A stretch of DNA of 64,000 nt from Brevibacterium sp. (GCF_031179145.1 NZ_JAPSIB010000008.1:92958-156957); one strand, 5' to 3'. Positions 44,146-55,408 are shown, numbered from the stretch's first letter. Notes: generated by a model from the letters alone, not told the origin. A program made the numbers and translations.

Positions 44146-45462
44146 CTACGCCTCGGGGTCTGCGCGATTCTGCCGCCGGAGACGGTCCCATTCGGCGACG
44201 TGCTCGCCGATGATCCGCTCGTAGCCGTTGCCCGTGGGCCGGTAGAGCTTCTCGCGTTCGACGCCCTCGGGGAAGTAGTCCGCGCCGGAGAACCCGCCTG
44301 GAGAGTCGGGGTCGTATTCGTAGTCCTTGCCGTAGCCGAGGTCCTTCATCAGCTTGGTCGGGGCGTTGAGGATGTGCTCGGGCGGCATGAGCGACCCCGT
44401 GCGCTTCGCGAGCCTCGTCGCGGCGTTGAACCCGCGGTAGACCGCGATCGACTTCGGCGCCGTGGCCAGGTAGACAACTGCCTGAGCGATCGCGAGCTCG
44501 CCCTCGGGCGAGCCGAGACGTTCGTAGACGTCCCAGGCCGCCAGCGCCTGGTGGACGGCCTGGGGATCGGCGATCGCGATGTCCTCATTGGCGAACCGCA
44601 CCAGGCGGCGGGCGATGTAGAGCGGGTCCTCCCCGCCGTCGAGCATGCGAGCCAACCAGTAGAGCGCGGCATCGGGGTCGGAGCCGCGCATCGACTTGTG
44701 GAGGGCGGAGATGAGGTTGTAGTGGCCCTCCTGCGACTTGTCATAGACCGGAGCCCGCTGTTGGACCAATTGCGCGAGCCCTGCGACGTCGAGGGTGTCG
44801 GTGATGGTTTGGAGCTGCTCGACGAGGTTGAGCAGATAGCGGCCGTCGCCGTCGGCCATCGCGATGAGTGCCTGCCGGGCCTCGGTGGTCAGTGGCAGCG
44901 GCGTGCCCGTCGTCTGCTCTGCTCGGTCGATGAGTGCGACGAGGGCGGACTCATCGAGGCGTCTGAGGACGAAGACCTGGCAGCGAGAGAGGAGTGCTGC
45001 GTTGAGTTCGAAGCTGGGGTTCTCCGTCGTGGCGCCGACGAGCACGATCGTGCCGTCCTCGACATAGGGCAGGAAGGAATCCTGCTGGGCGCGATTGAAG
45101 CGGTGAATCTCGTCGACGAACAGCATGGTTCCCTGCCCGATCTCCCGGCGCTTGCCAGCCGCCTGGAAGACCTTGCGCAGCTCCGCAACCCCGGAGAACG
45201 TCGCCGACAGCGGTGCGAACACCAGGTCGGCGCGCTCGGCGAGGAGACGGGCGATCGTCGTTTTCCCACACCCGGGCGGCCCCCACAGCACCATCGAGAC
45301 GAGACGATGTTCTGCGACCATCCTCCCGATCGGGGCATCGGCGCCGAGGAGGTGGTCCTGACCGACCACCTCCTCAAGGCTCTGCGGCCGCAGTCGGTCG
45401 GCCAACGGTCGGCCGACCTCGTCTGGTTCGAACAGTGACGGCGCATTCTCACTCATGGTCAC
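44146..45462 (-). CDS. rarA: Replication-associated recombination protein A (AAA+ ATPase)
   Basis: A 438-residue MgsA/WRNIP1-type clamp-loader-like ATPase that acts at stalled replication forks. Walker A is GPPGCGKTT, Walker B is LFVDEIHRFN, and the sensor region GATTENPSFELN is present. The C-terminal domain has YRGFNAATRLAKRTGS and ends with PTGNGYERIIGE, typical for the family. The start at 45462 overlaps the upstream gene's stop by 4 bases (ATGA). Confidence 0.96.
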   Translation of the reverse strand: MTMSENAPSLFEPDEVGRPLADRLRPQSLEEVVGQDHLLGADAPIGRMVAEHRLVSMVLWGPPGCGKTTIARLLAERADLVFAPLSATFSGVAELRKVFQAAGKRREIGQGTMLFVDEIHRFNRAQQDSFLPYVEDGTIVLVGATTENPSFELNAALLSRCQVFVLRRLDESALVALIDRAEQTTGTPLPLTTEARQALIAMADGDGRYLLNLVEQLQTITDTLDVAGLAQLVQQRAPVYDKSQEGHYNLISALHKSMRGSDPDAALYWLARMLDGGEDPLYIARRLVRFANEDIAIADPQAVHQALAAWDVYERLGSPEGELAIAQAVVYLATAPKSIAVYRGFNAATRLAKRTGSLMPPEHILNAPTKLMKDLGYGKDYEYDPDSPGGFSGADYFPEGVEREKLYRPTGNGYERIIGEHVAEWDRLRRQNRADPEA

Positions 45463-45836
45463 GGCCCCTCTGCCTCGGGGCGGTCCTTGACCGGCAGCTG
45501 CTCTGCCGCGAGGTCGTAGGAGCCCCGAACCAGATCCTCGACGACGGCTTTCGTGATTCCCGTTCCCGCCCCGATCGAAATCCAGTGCTCCTTGTCCAGA
45601 TAATGTCCGCGTGTGATCGCCTCGTGATTTCGGCGCAGCTCATCGCCCTCGTCGGGGTCGATCTTGACGGTGATGATCTCGAGGTCCGGGTCGTCCTCAG
45701 TGACGATGAGGAAGACCTTCCCGGAGACCTTCCACACCCGCAGGTGCTCGGTGAACGGGTATCCGGCGCTCGTTCCGGGCAACCCGTCGGCAACCTCCTG
45801 AGCCGTCCGTTGAATGTCGCGTCCACTCAATGTCAT
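45459..45836 (-). CDS. MmcQ/YjbR family DNA-binding protein
   Basis: A 125-residue small protein of the CyaY-like-fold MmcQ/YjbR family. It shows PGTSAGYPFTEHLRVWKVSG, then ITVKIDPDEGDELRRNH, HYLDKEHWISIG and LVRGSYDLAAEQLP. The family is often annotated as DNA-binding but its role is not established. It is translationally coupled to rarA. Confidence 0.88.
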   Translation of the reverse strand: MTLSGRDIQRTAQEVADGLPGTSAGYPFTEHLRVWKVSGKVFLIVTEDDPDLEIITVKIDPDEGDELRRNHEAITRGHYLDKEHWISIGAGTGITKAVVEDLVRGSYDLAAEQLPVKDRPEAEGP

Positions 45837-46106
45837 GGCTGCTCCTTCTCCGATCGTCAGGCTGGGGCTGGGTCTCTTTCTCGCCAGTTTCTCGCCAATC
45901 GCGTGCCCTCAGTCTTCAAGGGACAGCGTGACGGCGCAAGGGGCCGGGCTGACCGAGAAATCTGATTCTTTCGAGGCGAGTGTCGATCCGGAGCTCGCCC
46001 GGACGACGTATCAGTAGGAAGCATCCCGTGAAGCGTCCAGCACAGGCAACGCTGATCGGTTGCTCCTGGTTGAACCGAACTCACGACAACGACTTGAGGA
46101 GTCGCC

Positions 46107-46688
46107 ATGAGCACAGTAGCCGCAGCAATCACCATGTCCCTCGACGGGTTCGTCACCGGACCGAACGTCACCCGCGCCCGGCAGCTCGGCGAAGGAGGTG
46201 ACGTGCTGCATCGGTGGTTGGAGACACCCGACCCACGCGACCTTGAGGTGCTCAGTGGAATGGGAGAAGGCGCTGGAGCGGTGCTCATGGGCAGGCGCTC
46301 CTATGACCTCGCCGAAGGCGACGGAGGCTGGTACGACGCCGGACCGGTCGGACGCACCCCGTGCTTCGTCCTCACCCACTCGGCGCCTCATCCCGACACG
46401 GTCCGGGCACCCGATGTCTTCACCTTCGTCACCACCGGCATCCACTCCGCGGTCGAGCAGGCTCGAGCCACGGCAGGGAACAAGGTGGTCGCCGTCCACG
46501 GCGCCAGCGCCGCGCAGCAGTGCATTGCGGTCGGGCTCATGGATGAGATCCAGATCCACCTGGCGCCCGTCCTCCTCGGCGACGGGACTCGTCTCTTCGA
46601 TCACCTGGGTGGTCAGTTCCCGCTGGAGAGGATCGCAGCTGTCGCGACTCCCAACGCCACCCATCTCAGGTTCCGTGTCCTCCGCTGA
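46107..46688 (+). CDS. RibD C-terminal/dihydrofolate-reductase-like protein
   Basis: A 193-residue NADPH-dependent reductase fold. It starts AAAITMSLDGFVTGPN, has VLMGRRSYDLAEG, the FVLTHSAPHP strand, VVAVHGASAAQQCIAVGLMDEIQIHLAPVLLG and the late LFDHLGG. Such proteins are annotated as DHFR-family reductases but rarely have true dihydrofolate activity. TTGAGGAG precedes the ATG. No operon partner is evident. Confidence 0.85.
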   Translation: MSTVAAAITMSLDGFVTGPNVTRARQLGEGGDVLHRWLETPDPRDLEVLSGMGEGAGAVLMGRRSYDLAEGDGGWYDAGPVGRTPCFVLTHSAPHPDTVRAPDVFTFVTTGIHSAVEQARATAGNKVVAVHGASAAQQCIAVGLMDEIQIHLAPVLLGDGTRLFDHLGGQFPLERIAAVATPNATHLRFRVLR

Positions 46689-46746
46689 GGAGGGCTCTCG
46701 GCCCGGACCTCACGGAACTCTCACATGGAGGCGGTAACCTATTGAT

Positions 46747-47409
46747 ATGCCAGATTCTGCCCACGGTTGTACCTCAGAGGCCATCGTCAGTCGTGTCCGG
46801 TCCCGGATCACGACCGGCGAGTACCCTGCCGGCAGCCCGATCCGCGATGGTGCAGTGGCCAAGGAATTCAACGTCTCCCGCAACACGGCCCGCGAATCCC
46901 TGAGCCTGCTCCGCCACGCGGGTCTGCTCGTCCAGGAGCCCAACAGAGGATTCTTCGTCCGCACTTTCGGCATCGAGGAGCTCAAGGACCTCTACCGAGC
47001 CCGCCGAGTGTTCGAGATCCGCGCCGTGCAGGAATCGCAGGACGCCACCGACGAAGCGATGGACCGGGTCGAGGCAGCCGTCGTCCGCGCCGAGACGGCA
47101 CCCGCCGATGAGGGCTGGGCCGATGCGGTCGAGCACTCCATGTCCTTCCACCGGGCGATCGTCGGACTGCTGGGCAGTCCGCTGCTCGACGAGTTCTACC
47201 TCAACCTCCTCGCTCGGTTGTCGACGACGTTCTCCCGCTCGGCCGAACCGGGCAAGTACCACTCGCATTGGGCCAATCCGCACCGCGACATCCTCGACCG
47301 GATCAAGTCGGGGGACCGCCACGGCGCCGAAGGCCTGCTGCGCATCCACCTCGACGACTCCGAGGCCTCGACCCTCGACCTCGCACGCTCCGTCGGCGAG
47401 GGCCGCTGA
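46747..47409 (+). CDS. GntR-family regulator, FCD subgroup
   Basis: 220 residues. The winged helix-turn-helix is EFNVSRNTARESLSLLRHAGLL at about residues 38-60. The C-terminal FCD domain is from about residue 80 with the metal-site SMSFHRAIVGLLG and NPHRDILDRI. It stands 58 bases after the reductase gene and before guaB; no dedicated target is obvious, so the ligand is unknown. The stop is followed by CCTCGGCGAGG at 47421. Confidence 0.9.
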   Translation: MPDSAHGCTSEAIVSRVRSRITTGEYPAGSPIRDGAVAKEFNVSRNTARESLSLLRHAGLLVQEPNRGFFVRTFGIEELKDLYRARRVFEIRAVQESQDATDEAMDRVEAAVVRAETAPADEGWADAVEHSMSFHRAIVGLLGSPLLDEFYLNLLARLSTTFSRSAEPGKYHSHWANPHRDILDRIKSGDRHGAEGLLRIHLDDSEASTLDLARSVGEGR

Positions 47410-49153
<1,744 letters not shown>

Positions 49154-49175
49154 GGACGAGTCGAACAGGACGTGA

Positions 49176-49209
49176 GAAGAGGTCCGGTGCAAGTGCACCG
49201 GGCCTCTTC
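49176..49209 (+). terminator. Rho-independent terminator after guaB
   Basis: GAAGAGG-T-CCGGTGC (49176-49190), loop AAGT, GCACCGG-G-CCTCTTC (49195-49209): a 15-bp stem with one wobble pair, then TTGTTCT. It is the best candidate for a true intrinsic terminator in the window. Confidence 0.9.
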
Positions 49210-49318
49210 TTGTTCTGCGTGCATGCGGGCTTGGGACATGTGACACAGGTATTCGGGCAGGGGACTGAGCAGGGGACTGCGGGGAAGTGACGCAGAACAC
49301 ACCTGCAGACGCTCTTAC

Positions 49319-49337
49319 TTAGGGTAGGTTTCCCTAA
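49319..49337 (+). promoter_or_regulatory. DtxR/IdeR iron box
   Basis: TTAGGGTAGGTTTCCCTAA is a 19-bp near-palindrome matching the iron box TTAGGTTAGGCTAACCTAA at 15 of 19 positions. It lies 87 bases before the siderophore monooxygenase and should repress the operon when iron is sufficient. Confidence 0.92.
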
Positions 49338-49424
49338 AGAAGGATCACCTAAGTTCCTGGTCCGAGGTTCTCGACCAGTCGATGAGAGCGTCGGTCGGGA
49401 GCGAAACCCTTGGAGGACGACCGC

Positions 49425-50984
49425 ATGACAGCCACCCCTCAGCCATCTGCCGACACCGGCCCCACTGACAGCAGCAACCGTACCGCCGACCACAATCGGA
49501 ACTCCGACCACGGCCGGAACGCCGACCACGGCCGGAACACCAGCCAGGTCCGCATTCGCGATGCTCGCACGAACGACGGCATCCGCATCCGGGACCTTGG
49601 TGACAGGGCTGACCACGTCCATGACCTCGTGGGGATCGGCATCGGTCCGTTCGGCTTGGGCCTGGCCGCTCTCGCCGATCCGCTGCCTGACGTCGACGCC
49701 GTGTTCCTCGACCGACGGGACGGGTTCCGCTGGCACCCGGGAATGATGATCGAGGGATCGACGGTGCAGGTGCCGTTCCTCGCCGACCTCGTGACCATGG
49801 CCGATCCCACCTCGCGGCTGTCGTTCCTCCAGTTCCTCAAGGAGAAGGGCCGGCTCTACCCGTTCTACATCAGGGAGTCGTTCTACCCTCTGCGCGCCGA
49901 ATACGACGAATACTGCCGGTGGGTCGCATCCCAACTGAACACGCTCAGATGGAACCGTGAGGTCACCTCGGTGACCCGTCAGGGATCGATCTTCACGATC
50001 GTCGCCGAGGTGCGCGACGACTTCGGGCGCCGCCTCGGCGAGGAAACCTACCGCGCTCGTCACGTCGTCCTCGGCGTCGGGACCGCCCCCGTCATTCCGC
50101 CGGCTCTCCAGGGACTTCAGACGCCGGGCGCCGGGCCCGTGATCCACACGGCCGACTACCTCGAGCACCGCGACGAGCTGCTCGACAGCGGCTCCGTGAC
50201 GATCATCGGCAGCGGGCAGTCGGCGGCGGAGATCTACCGCGACCTCATCGAGGACGCCGTCGGTCGCGACGTCCGGATCGATTGGGTGACGCGCTCGCCT
50301 CGATTCTTCCCGATGGAGTACACGAAGCTCACCCTGGAGATGACATCGCCGGAGTACACGGATCACTTCCGCGCGCTGCCCGATCAGCTGCGAGACGCGG
50401 TCGGCCGCGACCAGCGGAACCTCTACAAGGGCATCAGCGCCGACCTCATCGACGACATCCACGACACGCTCTACCGGTTGAGCCGCGGCGGGAGGCAGCT
50501 GCCGACGAACCTCCTCACCGACGCCGAGCTCCGCACCGCGGCGCACGACGACGGGGATTACGTCCTCCGGTTCCGCAACCAGCTCCTCGGGCGCACCTTC
50601 GACCTGCGGAGCCGATCGGTCGTCGCCGCCACCGGCTACCGCTCTCAGGTCCCCGACTTCCTCAACCCTCTCGGCGCCGAGGTGCGCACCGACAGGCACG
50701 GGCGGCTCGACGTCAGCCGCGAGTACACGATCAATGCCGCCGCCGACCTCCACGTCCTCAACGGGGAAGAGCACACTCACGGAGTCACCGCTCCTGACCT
50801 CGGATTCGGCCCCTGGCGAGCCTCGGTGGTGCTGGCGGCGGTGACCGGCCGCGAGCCCTACCCGATCGAGCGCAGGATCGCCTTCCAGACCTTCGGCGTC
50901 CCGCCGGGCGAGGACCCGGAGGACGAGAGCATCGACGAACCGAGCACCGAAGCGCTGACGACCAAGGAGAAGACACTCGCATGA
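49425..50984 (+). CDS. L-lysine/L-ornithine/diamine N-monooxygenase
   Basis: A 519-residue flavoprotein that N-hydroxylates an amine for a hydroxamate siderophore. The FAD site is GIGIGPFGLGLAAL, the NADPH site is IIGSGQSAAEIYRDL, and the late ATGYR motif is intact. The substrate (lysine, ornithine or cadaverine) cannot be read from the sequence. The N-terminal 40 residues are a low-complexity insert with 18-bp tandem units (DHGRNA). The ATG at 49425 follows GGAGG. Its stop overlaps the synthetase ATG. An iron box controls it. Confidence 0.92.
   Translation: MTATPQPSADTGPTDSSNRTADHNRNSDHGRNADHGRNTSQVRIRDARTNDGIRIRDLGDRADHVHDLVGIGIGPFGLGLAALADPLPDVDAVFLDRRDGFRWHPGMMIEGSTVQVPFLADLVTMADPTSRLSFLQFLKEKGRLYPFYIRESFYPLRAEYDEYCRWVASQLNTLRWNREVTSVTRQGSIFTIVAEVRDDFGRRLGEETYRARHVVLGVGTAPVIPPALQGLQTPGAGPVIHTADYLEHRDELLDSGSVTIIGSGQSAAEIYRDLIEDAVGRDVRIDWVTRSPRFFPMEYTKLTLEMTSPEYTDHFRALPDQLRDAVGRDQRNLYKGISADLIDDIHDTLYRLSRGGRQLPTNLLTDAELRTAAHDDGDYVLRFRNQLLGRTFDLRSRSVVAATGYRSQVPDFLNPLGAEVRTDRHGRLDVSREYTINAAADLHVLNGEEHTHGVTAPDLGFGPWRASVVLAAVTGREPYPIERRIAFQTFGVPPGEDPEDESIDEPSTEALTTKEKTLA
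49486..49539. repeat. 18-bp in-frame tandem repeat
   Basis: Units start at 49486, 49504 and 49522 (CCGACCACGGCCGGAACG-type) and encode the six-residue DHGRNA/DHNRNS repeat at the monooxygenase N-terminus. Confidence 0.85.
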
Positions 50985-53614
50985 GCCAGACACTCGACAC
51001 CACATCCATCGATCAGGACACGGCGCTTCCCGGCGTGGACGCACTGTCCGCCGAAGTCCGCATCGACCCGATGGTCCCGGCCCGGGACACGGAGCTGATC
51101 CATTCCTGGCTCAGCGATCCACGGTCGCGCTACTGGCAGATGACCGAACTCAGTGACACCGAGATGCGCGACTATCTCGACCAGATCCTCCGTTCACCCG
51201 ACGACAACGGATGGGTGGGCTCGGTGGATGGGCACCGCTGCTTCTACGTCGAGACCTATGCGCCGTCCACACTCATTCCCGCAGCTGTCATCGACGAACA
51301 GCCCGGTGACATCGGAATGCACCTCCTCGTCGCCCCACCCCAGGGAGAGCCGGTGAGCGGTCTCACCGACCGCATCATGGCCGAAGTCATCGCCTTCTGC
51401 CTGCGCCCCCACAGCCACGGTGGACGCGGGGGGACCCGAGTGATCGTCGAACCCGACGTCCGGAACGCCGCAATCATCGCGAAGAACGCGGCCGCCGGGT
51501 TCCGTCCCGTGAGAGAGGCCGACATCGTCCAGGACGGAGTTCCGAAACGAGCACTGGTCAGCGTGTGCACCTGGGAGGACTTCGACGCCAGCGCCCTGGC
51601 GCCGTTGGTGGCAGACCCGGACGTCCCCGCGGCACCGACCGCGGTCGCCGGTGTCTCGACCGCCGCGACCGAGAGCGGGGACCGGGCCGACGCGATCCAC
51701 TCCCACCTCAACGCCGACACCTTCGCCGTCGTGCAGCGCCACCTGGCGACGAAGGCGCTCGCCGAGTTCACCCACGAACGGCTCATCCAACCCCGGAAGG
51801 TGGAGGCGCGGGCAGCCGGAGTTAGGGAGGCGCGGGCAGCCGGAGTTGGGGAGGTCACTGAGAATGTGGAGGCGGCGGTCACCGGGATGGAGTCCTACGA
51901 GCTGCGGATCCCGGACTCATCGGTCCGTTACGTCTTCCGGGCGAAGGTGCTGCCGCTCGAGCACTGGGCCATCGACGAGTCCACCGTCCGTCGTTTCCGC
52001 GACACCAGCGCCACCACGAACGACAGCGCCATCGCCGACACCAGCGCCACCGCGAACGACAGCGCCACCGCCGACACCAGCGTCGAGGTGCCTCTCGACG
52101 TCCAGGAGCTCATCGTCGAACTGCAGCGCGACCTCGGTCTGCCCGACGAACTCCTCTCGACCTACCTCGAGGAGCTTGCCTCGACGCTCGCCGGCGCGGC
52201 ATTCAAGCTCAGCGAATCCTGGACGGGGCAGCGGCCGACCTCGGCCGGCCTCCTCGACGCGGACTTCCAGACCACCGAGGCGACGATGACCGAGGGACAC
52301 CCTGGATTCGTCGCGAACAACGGTCGGATCGGGTTCGCCCTGTCCGACTACCGGAAGTGGGCTCCGGAGACCGGGCAGCGCAACCGCCTCGAGTGGGTGG
52401 CGGCCAGTCGCGAGCACACCCACCTCTCCTTGGGCGCGGGCCTCGAGGAGTCGGCGCATCTCGAGCGTGCACTGAGCGCTGCCGAACACGACCTCTTCCA
52501 CTCGCGGATCCGGGCTGCCGGGCGCAACCCCGACGACTTCCATCTGCTGCCGATCCACCCCTGGCAGGCCGACCACCGTCTCGCGATCACGTTCTCCGCC
52601 GACATCGCCCGCGGCGACCTGCTCCCGCTCGGCCCCGGACTCGAGGAGCACCAGGCGCAGCAGTCCCTGCGCACATTCTTCAACCACTCACGCGCCGGAG
52701 CCCCATACGTGAAAGTGGCGCTCGCCGTGCAGAACATGGGCTTCCTCCGGGGACTCTCGCCCGAGTACATGCGCGCGACCCCGGCGATCAACGACTGGGT
52801 CTCGGGACTCGTGGACTCGGATCCCGCGTTCGCCGCCGCAGGCTTCCGGCTCCTGCGCGAACACTCCGCCATCGGCTACACCGGCGACGTCTACCATCGC
52901 ACGCCGACGTCGAACCCGCACCGGAAGATGATCGCCGCCCTGTGGCGGGAGAACCCGCTGCCGATGATCGAGCGCGGCCAGCGACTGATCACCATGGCGG
53001 CGCTGCTCCATCGCGACCACCTCGGCGTGTCCTATGCGAGCGAACTCATCCGTGCCTCCGGACGGGCCCCGCACGACTGGGTGCGCGACTATCTGCGGGC
53101 CTATCTCCATCCCCTCATGCACGGACTGCTCGCCCACGACCTCGTCTTCATGCCCCACGGGGAGAACCTCATCCTCGTGCTCGAGGACCATACCGTCACC
53201 GGTGCGTTCATGAAGGACATCGGAGAAGAGGTGGCGGTGCTCGGTCACCGTGAGCTGCCCGCCGAGGTGGAGCGGATCCGGTCCCTCGTCTCCGGTGAGG
53301 AGAAGGCCCTGTCCGTCTTCACCGACATGTTCGACGGAGTGCTCCGGCACCTGGCCGGCATCCTCGACACCGATGAGGTGATGCCGACGCAGACGTTCTG
53401 GCGCCTCGTGGCCGACGTCCTCGACGAGTACGAGGCCGCACATCCCGAATTCGCCCGCGGATTGGCCGGCGACGTCGACCTCCGCGCCGAGACGTTCGCC
53501 CACTCCTGCCTCAACCGGCTGCAGCTGCGCAACACCCTCGAGATGGTCGACATCGGGAACCAGGCCGAATCGCTGCTCTACGCCGGCCAGATGCCCAACC
53601 CGGTGGCTCGGTGA
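50981..53614 (+). CDS. Siderophore synthetase: GNAT acyltransferase fused to IucA/IucC
   Basis: 877 residues in two enzymatic domains. The N-terminal domain (about residues 25-205) is an IucB-like acyltransferase (WLSDPRSRYWQMTELSD, IGMHLLVAPPQGEP, NAAAGFRPVREADIV). From about residue 235 it is an IucA/IucC-type NRPS-independent siderophore synthetase, with LLPIHPWQADHR, the NHSRAGAPYVKVALAVQNMG block, and FMPHGENLILVLED. It should acylate the hydroxylamine made by the upstream enzyme and join it to citrate or to itself. Two linker repeats (24 and 36 bp) lie between the domains. Confidence 0.92.
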   Translation: MSQTLDTTSIDQDTALPGVDALSAEVRIDPMVPARDTELIHSWLSDPRSRYWQMTELSDTEMRDYLDQILRSPDDNGWVGSVDGHRCFYVETYAPSTLIPAAVIDEQPGDIGMHLLVAPPQGEPVSGLTDRIMAEVIAFCLRPHSHGGRGGTRVIVEPDVRNAAIIAKNAAAGFRPVREADIVQDGVPKRALVSVCTWEDFDASALAPLVADPDVPAAPTAVAGVSTAATESGDRADAIHSHLNADTFAVVQRHLATKALAEFTHERLIQPRKVEARAAGVREARAAGVGEVTENVEAAVTGMESYELRIPDSSVRYVFRAKVLPLEHWAIDESTVRRFRDTSATTNDSAIADTSATANDSATADTSVEVPLDVQELIVELQRDLGLPDELLSTYLEELASTLAGAAFKLSESWTGQRPTSAGLLDADFQTTEATMTEGHPGFVANNGRIGFALSDYRKWAPETGQRNRLEWVAASREHTHLSLGAGLEESAHLERALSAAEHDLFHSRIRAAGRNPDDFHLLPIHPWQADHRLAITFSADIARGDLLPLGPGLEEHQAQQSLRTFFNHSRAGAPYVKVALAVQNMGFLRGLSPEYMRATPAINDWVSGLVDSDPAFAAAGFRLLREHSAIGYTGDVYHRTPTSNPHRKMIAALWRENPLPMIERGQRLITMAALLHRDHLGVSYASELIRASGRAPHDWVRDYLRAYLHPLMHGLLAHDLVFMPHGENLILVLEDHTVTGAFMKDIGEEVAVLGHRELPAEVERIRSLVSGEEKALSVFTDMFDGVLRHLAGILDTDEVMPTQTFWRLVADVLDEYEAAHPEFARGLAGDVDLRAETFAHSCLNRLQLRNTLEMVDIGNQAESLLYAGQMPNPVAR
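51802..51849. repeat. 24-bp in-frame tandem duplication
   Basis: GGAGGCGCGGGCAGCCGGAG plus four bases occurs at 51802-51825 and 51826-51849, encoding EARAAGVR then EARAAGVG in the linker of the siderophore synthetase. Confidence 0.85.
52001..52082. repeat. 36-bp in-frame tandem repeat
   Basis: Units start at 52001 and 52037, with a partial third at 52073 (GACACCAGCGCCACC...), encoding DTSATTNDSAIA-type 12-residue repeats in the synthetase. Confidence 0.9.
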
Positions 53615-53693
53615 ATCGGCTGGTCAGCTGAATCGAGCCGCGGAACCGAGTCCGCTGGGCGGGCAGAGCTCGCCGCGCCCGCGGCGATCCTGC

Positions 53694-53699
53694 TACAGT
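53694..53699 (+). promoter_or_regulatory. -10 box TACAGT of the thi operon
   Basis: TACAGT (TANNNT type) lies 9 bases before the first base of the TPP riboswitch, so transcription should start at about 53705. Confidence 0.5.
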
Positions 53700-53707
53700 C
53701 GAGAGCT

Positions 53708-53794
53708 ATGACATGGGGTGCCATGCACGTGAGTGCAGGCTGAGAAGACACCCATCGAACCTGATCTGGGCAACACTAGCGAAGGGATTGTCAT
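53708..53794 (+). promoter_or_regulatory. TPP riboswitch (THI element)
   Basis: The conserved core is clear: GGGGTGCC, GGCTGAGA, ACCC, GAACCTGATCTGGGCAACAC and AGCGAAGGGA. P1 is formed by ATGACA (53708-53713) and TGTCAT (53789-53794). The 3' strand of P1 includes the first two bases of the thiM start codon, and AAGGGA, the ribosome binding site, is part of the aptamer. TPP binding should therefore block translation directly. Confidence 0.96.
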
Positions 53795-54704
53795 GGTTGA
53801 CATCGACCTGCATTCTGCGCACCGACAGCTGGGTGCGACCAACCCTCTGATCCAATGCATCACGAACACCGTGGTGCAGCAGTTCAGCGCCAACGTCCTC
53901 CTCGCCGTCGGCGCCGCCCCGGCCATGCTCGACCACGAGGCCGATGCCGCGCAGTTCACGCAGATCGCGTCGGGGCTGCTCGTCAACTTCGGCACTGCGA
54001 CGAGCCACCAGTTCCTCGCCGCCGACGCCGCCATCGAAGCCGCGACCGCTCATTCCACGCCATGGGTCCTCGACCCCGTGAGCATCGGAGCCGCCGACTT
54101 CCGGACCACCCGGATCCGCCGTGCGGCACGCTGCCATCCGACCGCGATCCGCGGCAACGCCTCGGAGATCGCAGCCCTGGCCGGCTTCGGCCTCGGCGGG
54201 CGGGGAGTCGACTCCACCGACGAGGTGGAGGCCGTCCTTCCCGCCGCCGTCCACCTGGCGGCGACGACCGGAGCGATCGTCGCCGTGTCCGGCCCCGTCG
54301 ACGCGATCGTCGCCCAGATCGACGGAGTCGACCATGTCGTGCGCATCGAGGGCGGACATGCTCTGATGCCCCTGGTCATCGGCACCGGGTGCTCCCTCGG
54401 CGCCGTCACCGCCGCCTACCTGGCGAGCCCGCCGACCACCCCGGGGAGCTCCGCAGATCCCTCCGCCGACCTCGCGACCACCTCGGCGAGCCAGTCCGCG
54501 AACCCAGCGATCACCGCGGCGAAGCTGACCGCGGTCGTCGCCGCGCATGCCCACTTCGCGGTCGCAGGTGCGCAGGCGGCCGAGCACGCGCAGGGACCGG
54601 GCAGCTACTCAGTCGCGTTCCTCGATGCCCTCCACGCACTGACCGCCGATCAGCTGGCTCAGGCACGCATCGAGATCGGCACGTTCGAAAGCTCAGCAGC
54701 ATGA
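53793..54704 (+). CDS. thiM: Hydroxyethylthiazole kinase
   Basis: A 303-residue kinase that phosphorylates hydroxyethylthiazole for salvage. The family pattern is NPLIQCITNTVVQQFSANVLLAVGAAPAM, PWVLDPVSIGA, IRGNASEIAAL and the phosphate loop IGTGCSLGAVTAAYL. An insert of about 25 Ser/Thr/Ala residues follows that loop. The ATG at 53793 is the start set by the riboswitch; the longer frame from 53733 lies inside it. Its stop overlaps the thiE ATG by 4 bases. Confidence 0.95.
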   Translation: MVDIDLHSAHRQLGATNPLIQCITNTVVQQFSANVLLAVGAAPAMLDHEADAAQFTQIASGLLVNFGTATSHQFLAADAAIEAATAHSTPWVLDPVSIGAADFRTTRIRRAARCHPTAIRGNASEIAALAGFGLGGRGVDSTDEVEAVLPAAVHLAATTGAIVAVSGPVDAIVAQIDGVDHVVRIEGGHALMPLVIGTGCSLGAVTAAYLASPPTTPGSSADPSADLATTSASQSANPAITAAKLTAVVAAHAHFAVAGAQAAEHAQGPGSYSVAFLDALHALTADQLAQARIEIGTFESSAA

Positions 54705-55408
54705 CCGCCGCGCGCTCACCGCAGGCCCCGCGTCTGGCGGGGATCGACACCCGGCTCTACCTCGTCACCGACACCGGCCAGTGCCGGGAGGCCGGCCGGA
54801 CCGTGGCCGAGACCGTGCGGGCGGCCGTGGCCGGGGGAGTCGGAATCGTGCAGGTGCGCGACAAGGACATCGACGACGAGGCCTTTCACACCCTCGCCCG
54901 CGAGGTCATCGCCGCCGTCGACCTCGCCGTGGCCGGCACCGACCGCCACGTGCCCGTCGTCCTCAACGACCGCGTGGCCGTCGCGCAGCGGATCCTCGCC
55001 GACGGCACTCCCGTCCACATCCACGTCGGTCAGACCGACACCCCCGTCGCCGAGGTGCGCGCCGCCATCGGTGATGAGCCGCTCATCGGTCTCTCGGCCG
55101 CCACCGGCGCCGAGTTCGCCGCCGCCCGGGAGTCGGGCGCCGTCGACCTCGTGGGGATCGGGCCCGTATTCGACACCACCACGAAGACCGACGCCCCCGG
55201 CGGCATCGGACCCGAGCGCCTCGGCGAACTCGCCGCAAACGCGGGACTGCCCGCGGTCGCGATCGGCGGGATCACCGCCGCCAACGCCGGTGAGCTCCGG
55301 GGTGCCGGGGCGATCGGGATCTGCGTCGTGTCCGCGATCTGCCGCGCAGCCGACCCCGCGGCTGCCGCCGCCGAGCTGCTCGCCGCCTATGAGGGCGGTG
55401 CCCAGTGA
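54701..55408 (+). CDS. thiE: Thiamine-phosphate synthase
   Basis: A 235-residue TIM-barrel enzyme that joins HMP-diphosphate and thiazole phosphate to thiamine phosphate. The conserved [35 protein letters not shown] and AIGGI blocks are present. The ATG overlaps thiM and its end overlaps the thiD GTG by 4 bases. It is expressed under the TPP riboswitch. Confidence 0.95.
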   Translation: MTAARSPQAPRLAGIDTRLYLVTDTGQCREAGRTVAETVRAAVAGGVGIVQVRDKDIDDEAFHTLAREVIAAVDLAVAGTDRHVPVVLNDRVAVAQRILADGTPVHIHVGQTDTPVAEVRAAIGDEPLIGLSAATGAEFAAARESGAVDLVGIGPVFDTTTKTDAPGGIGPERLGELAANAGLPAVAIGGITAANAGELRGAGAIGICVVSAICRAADPAAAAAELLAAYEGGAQ

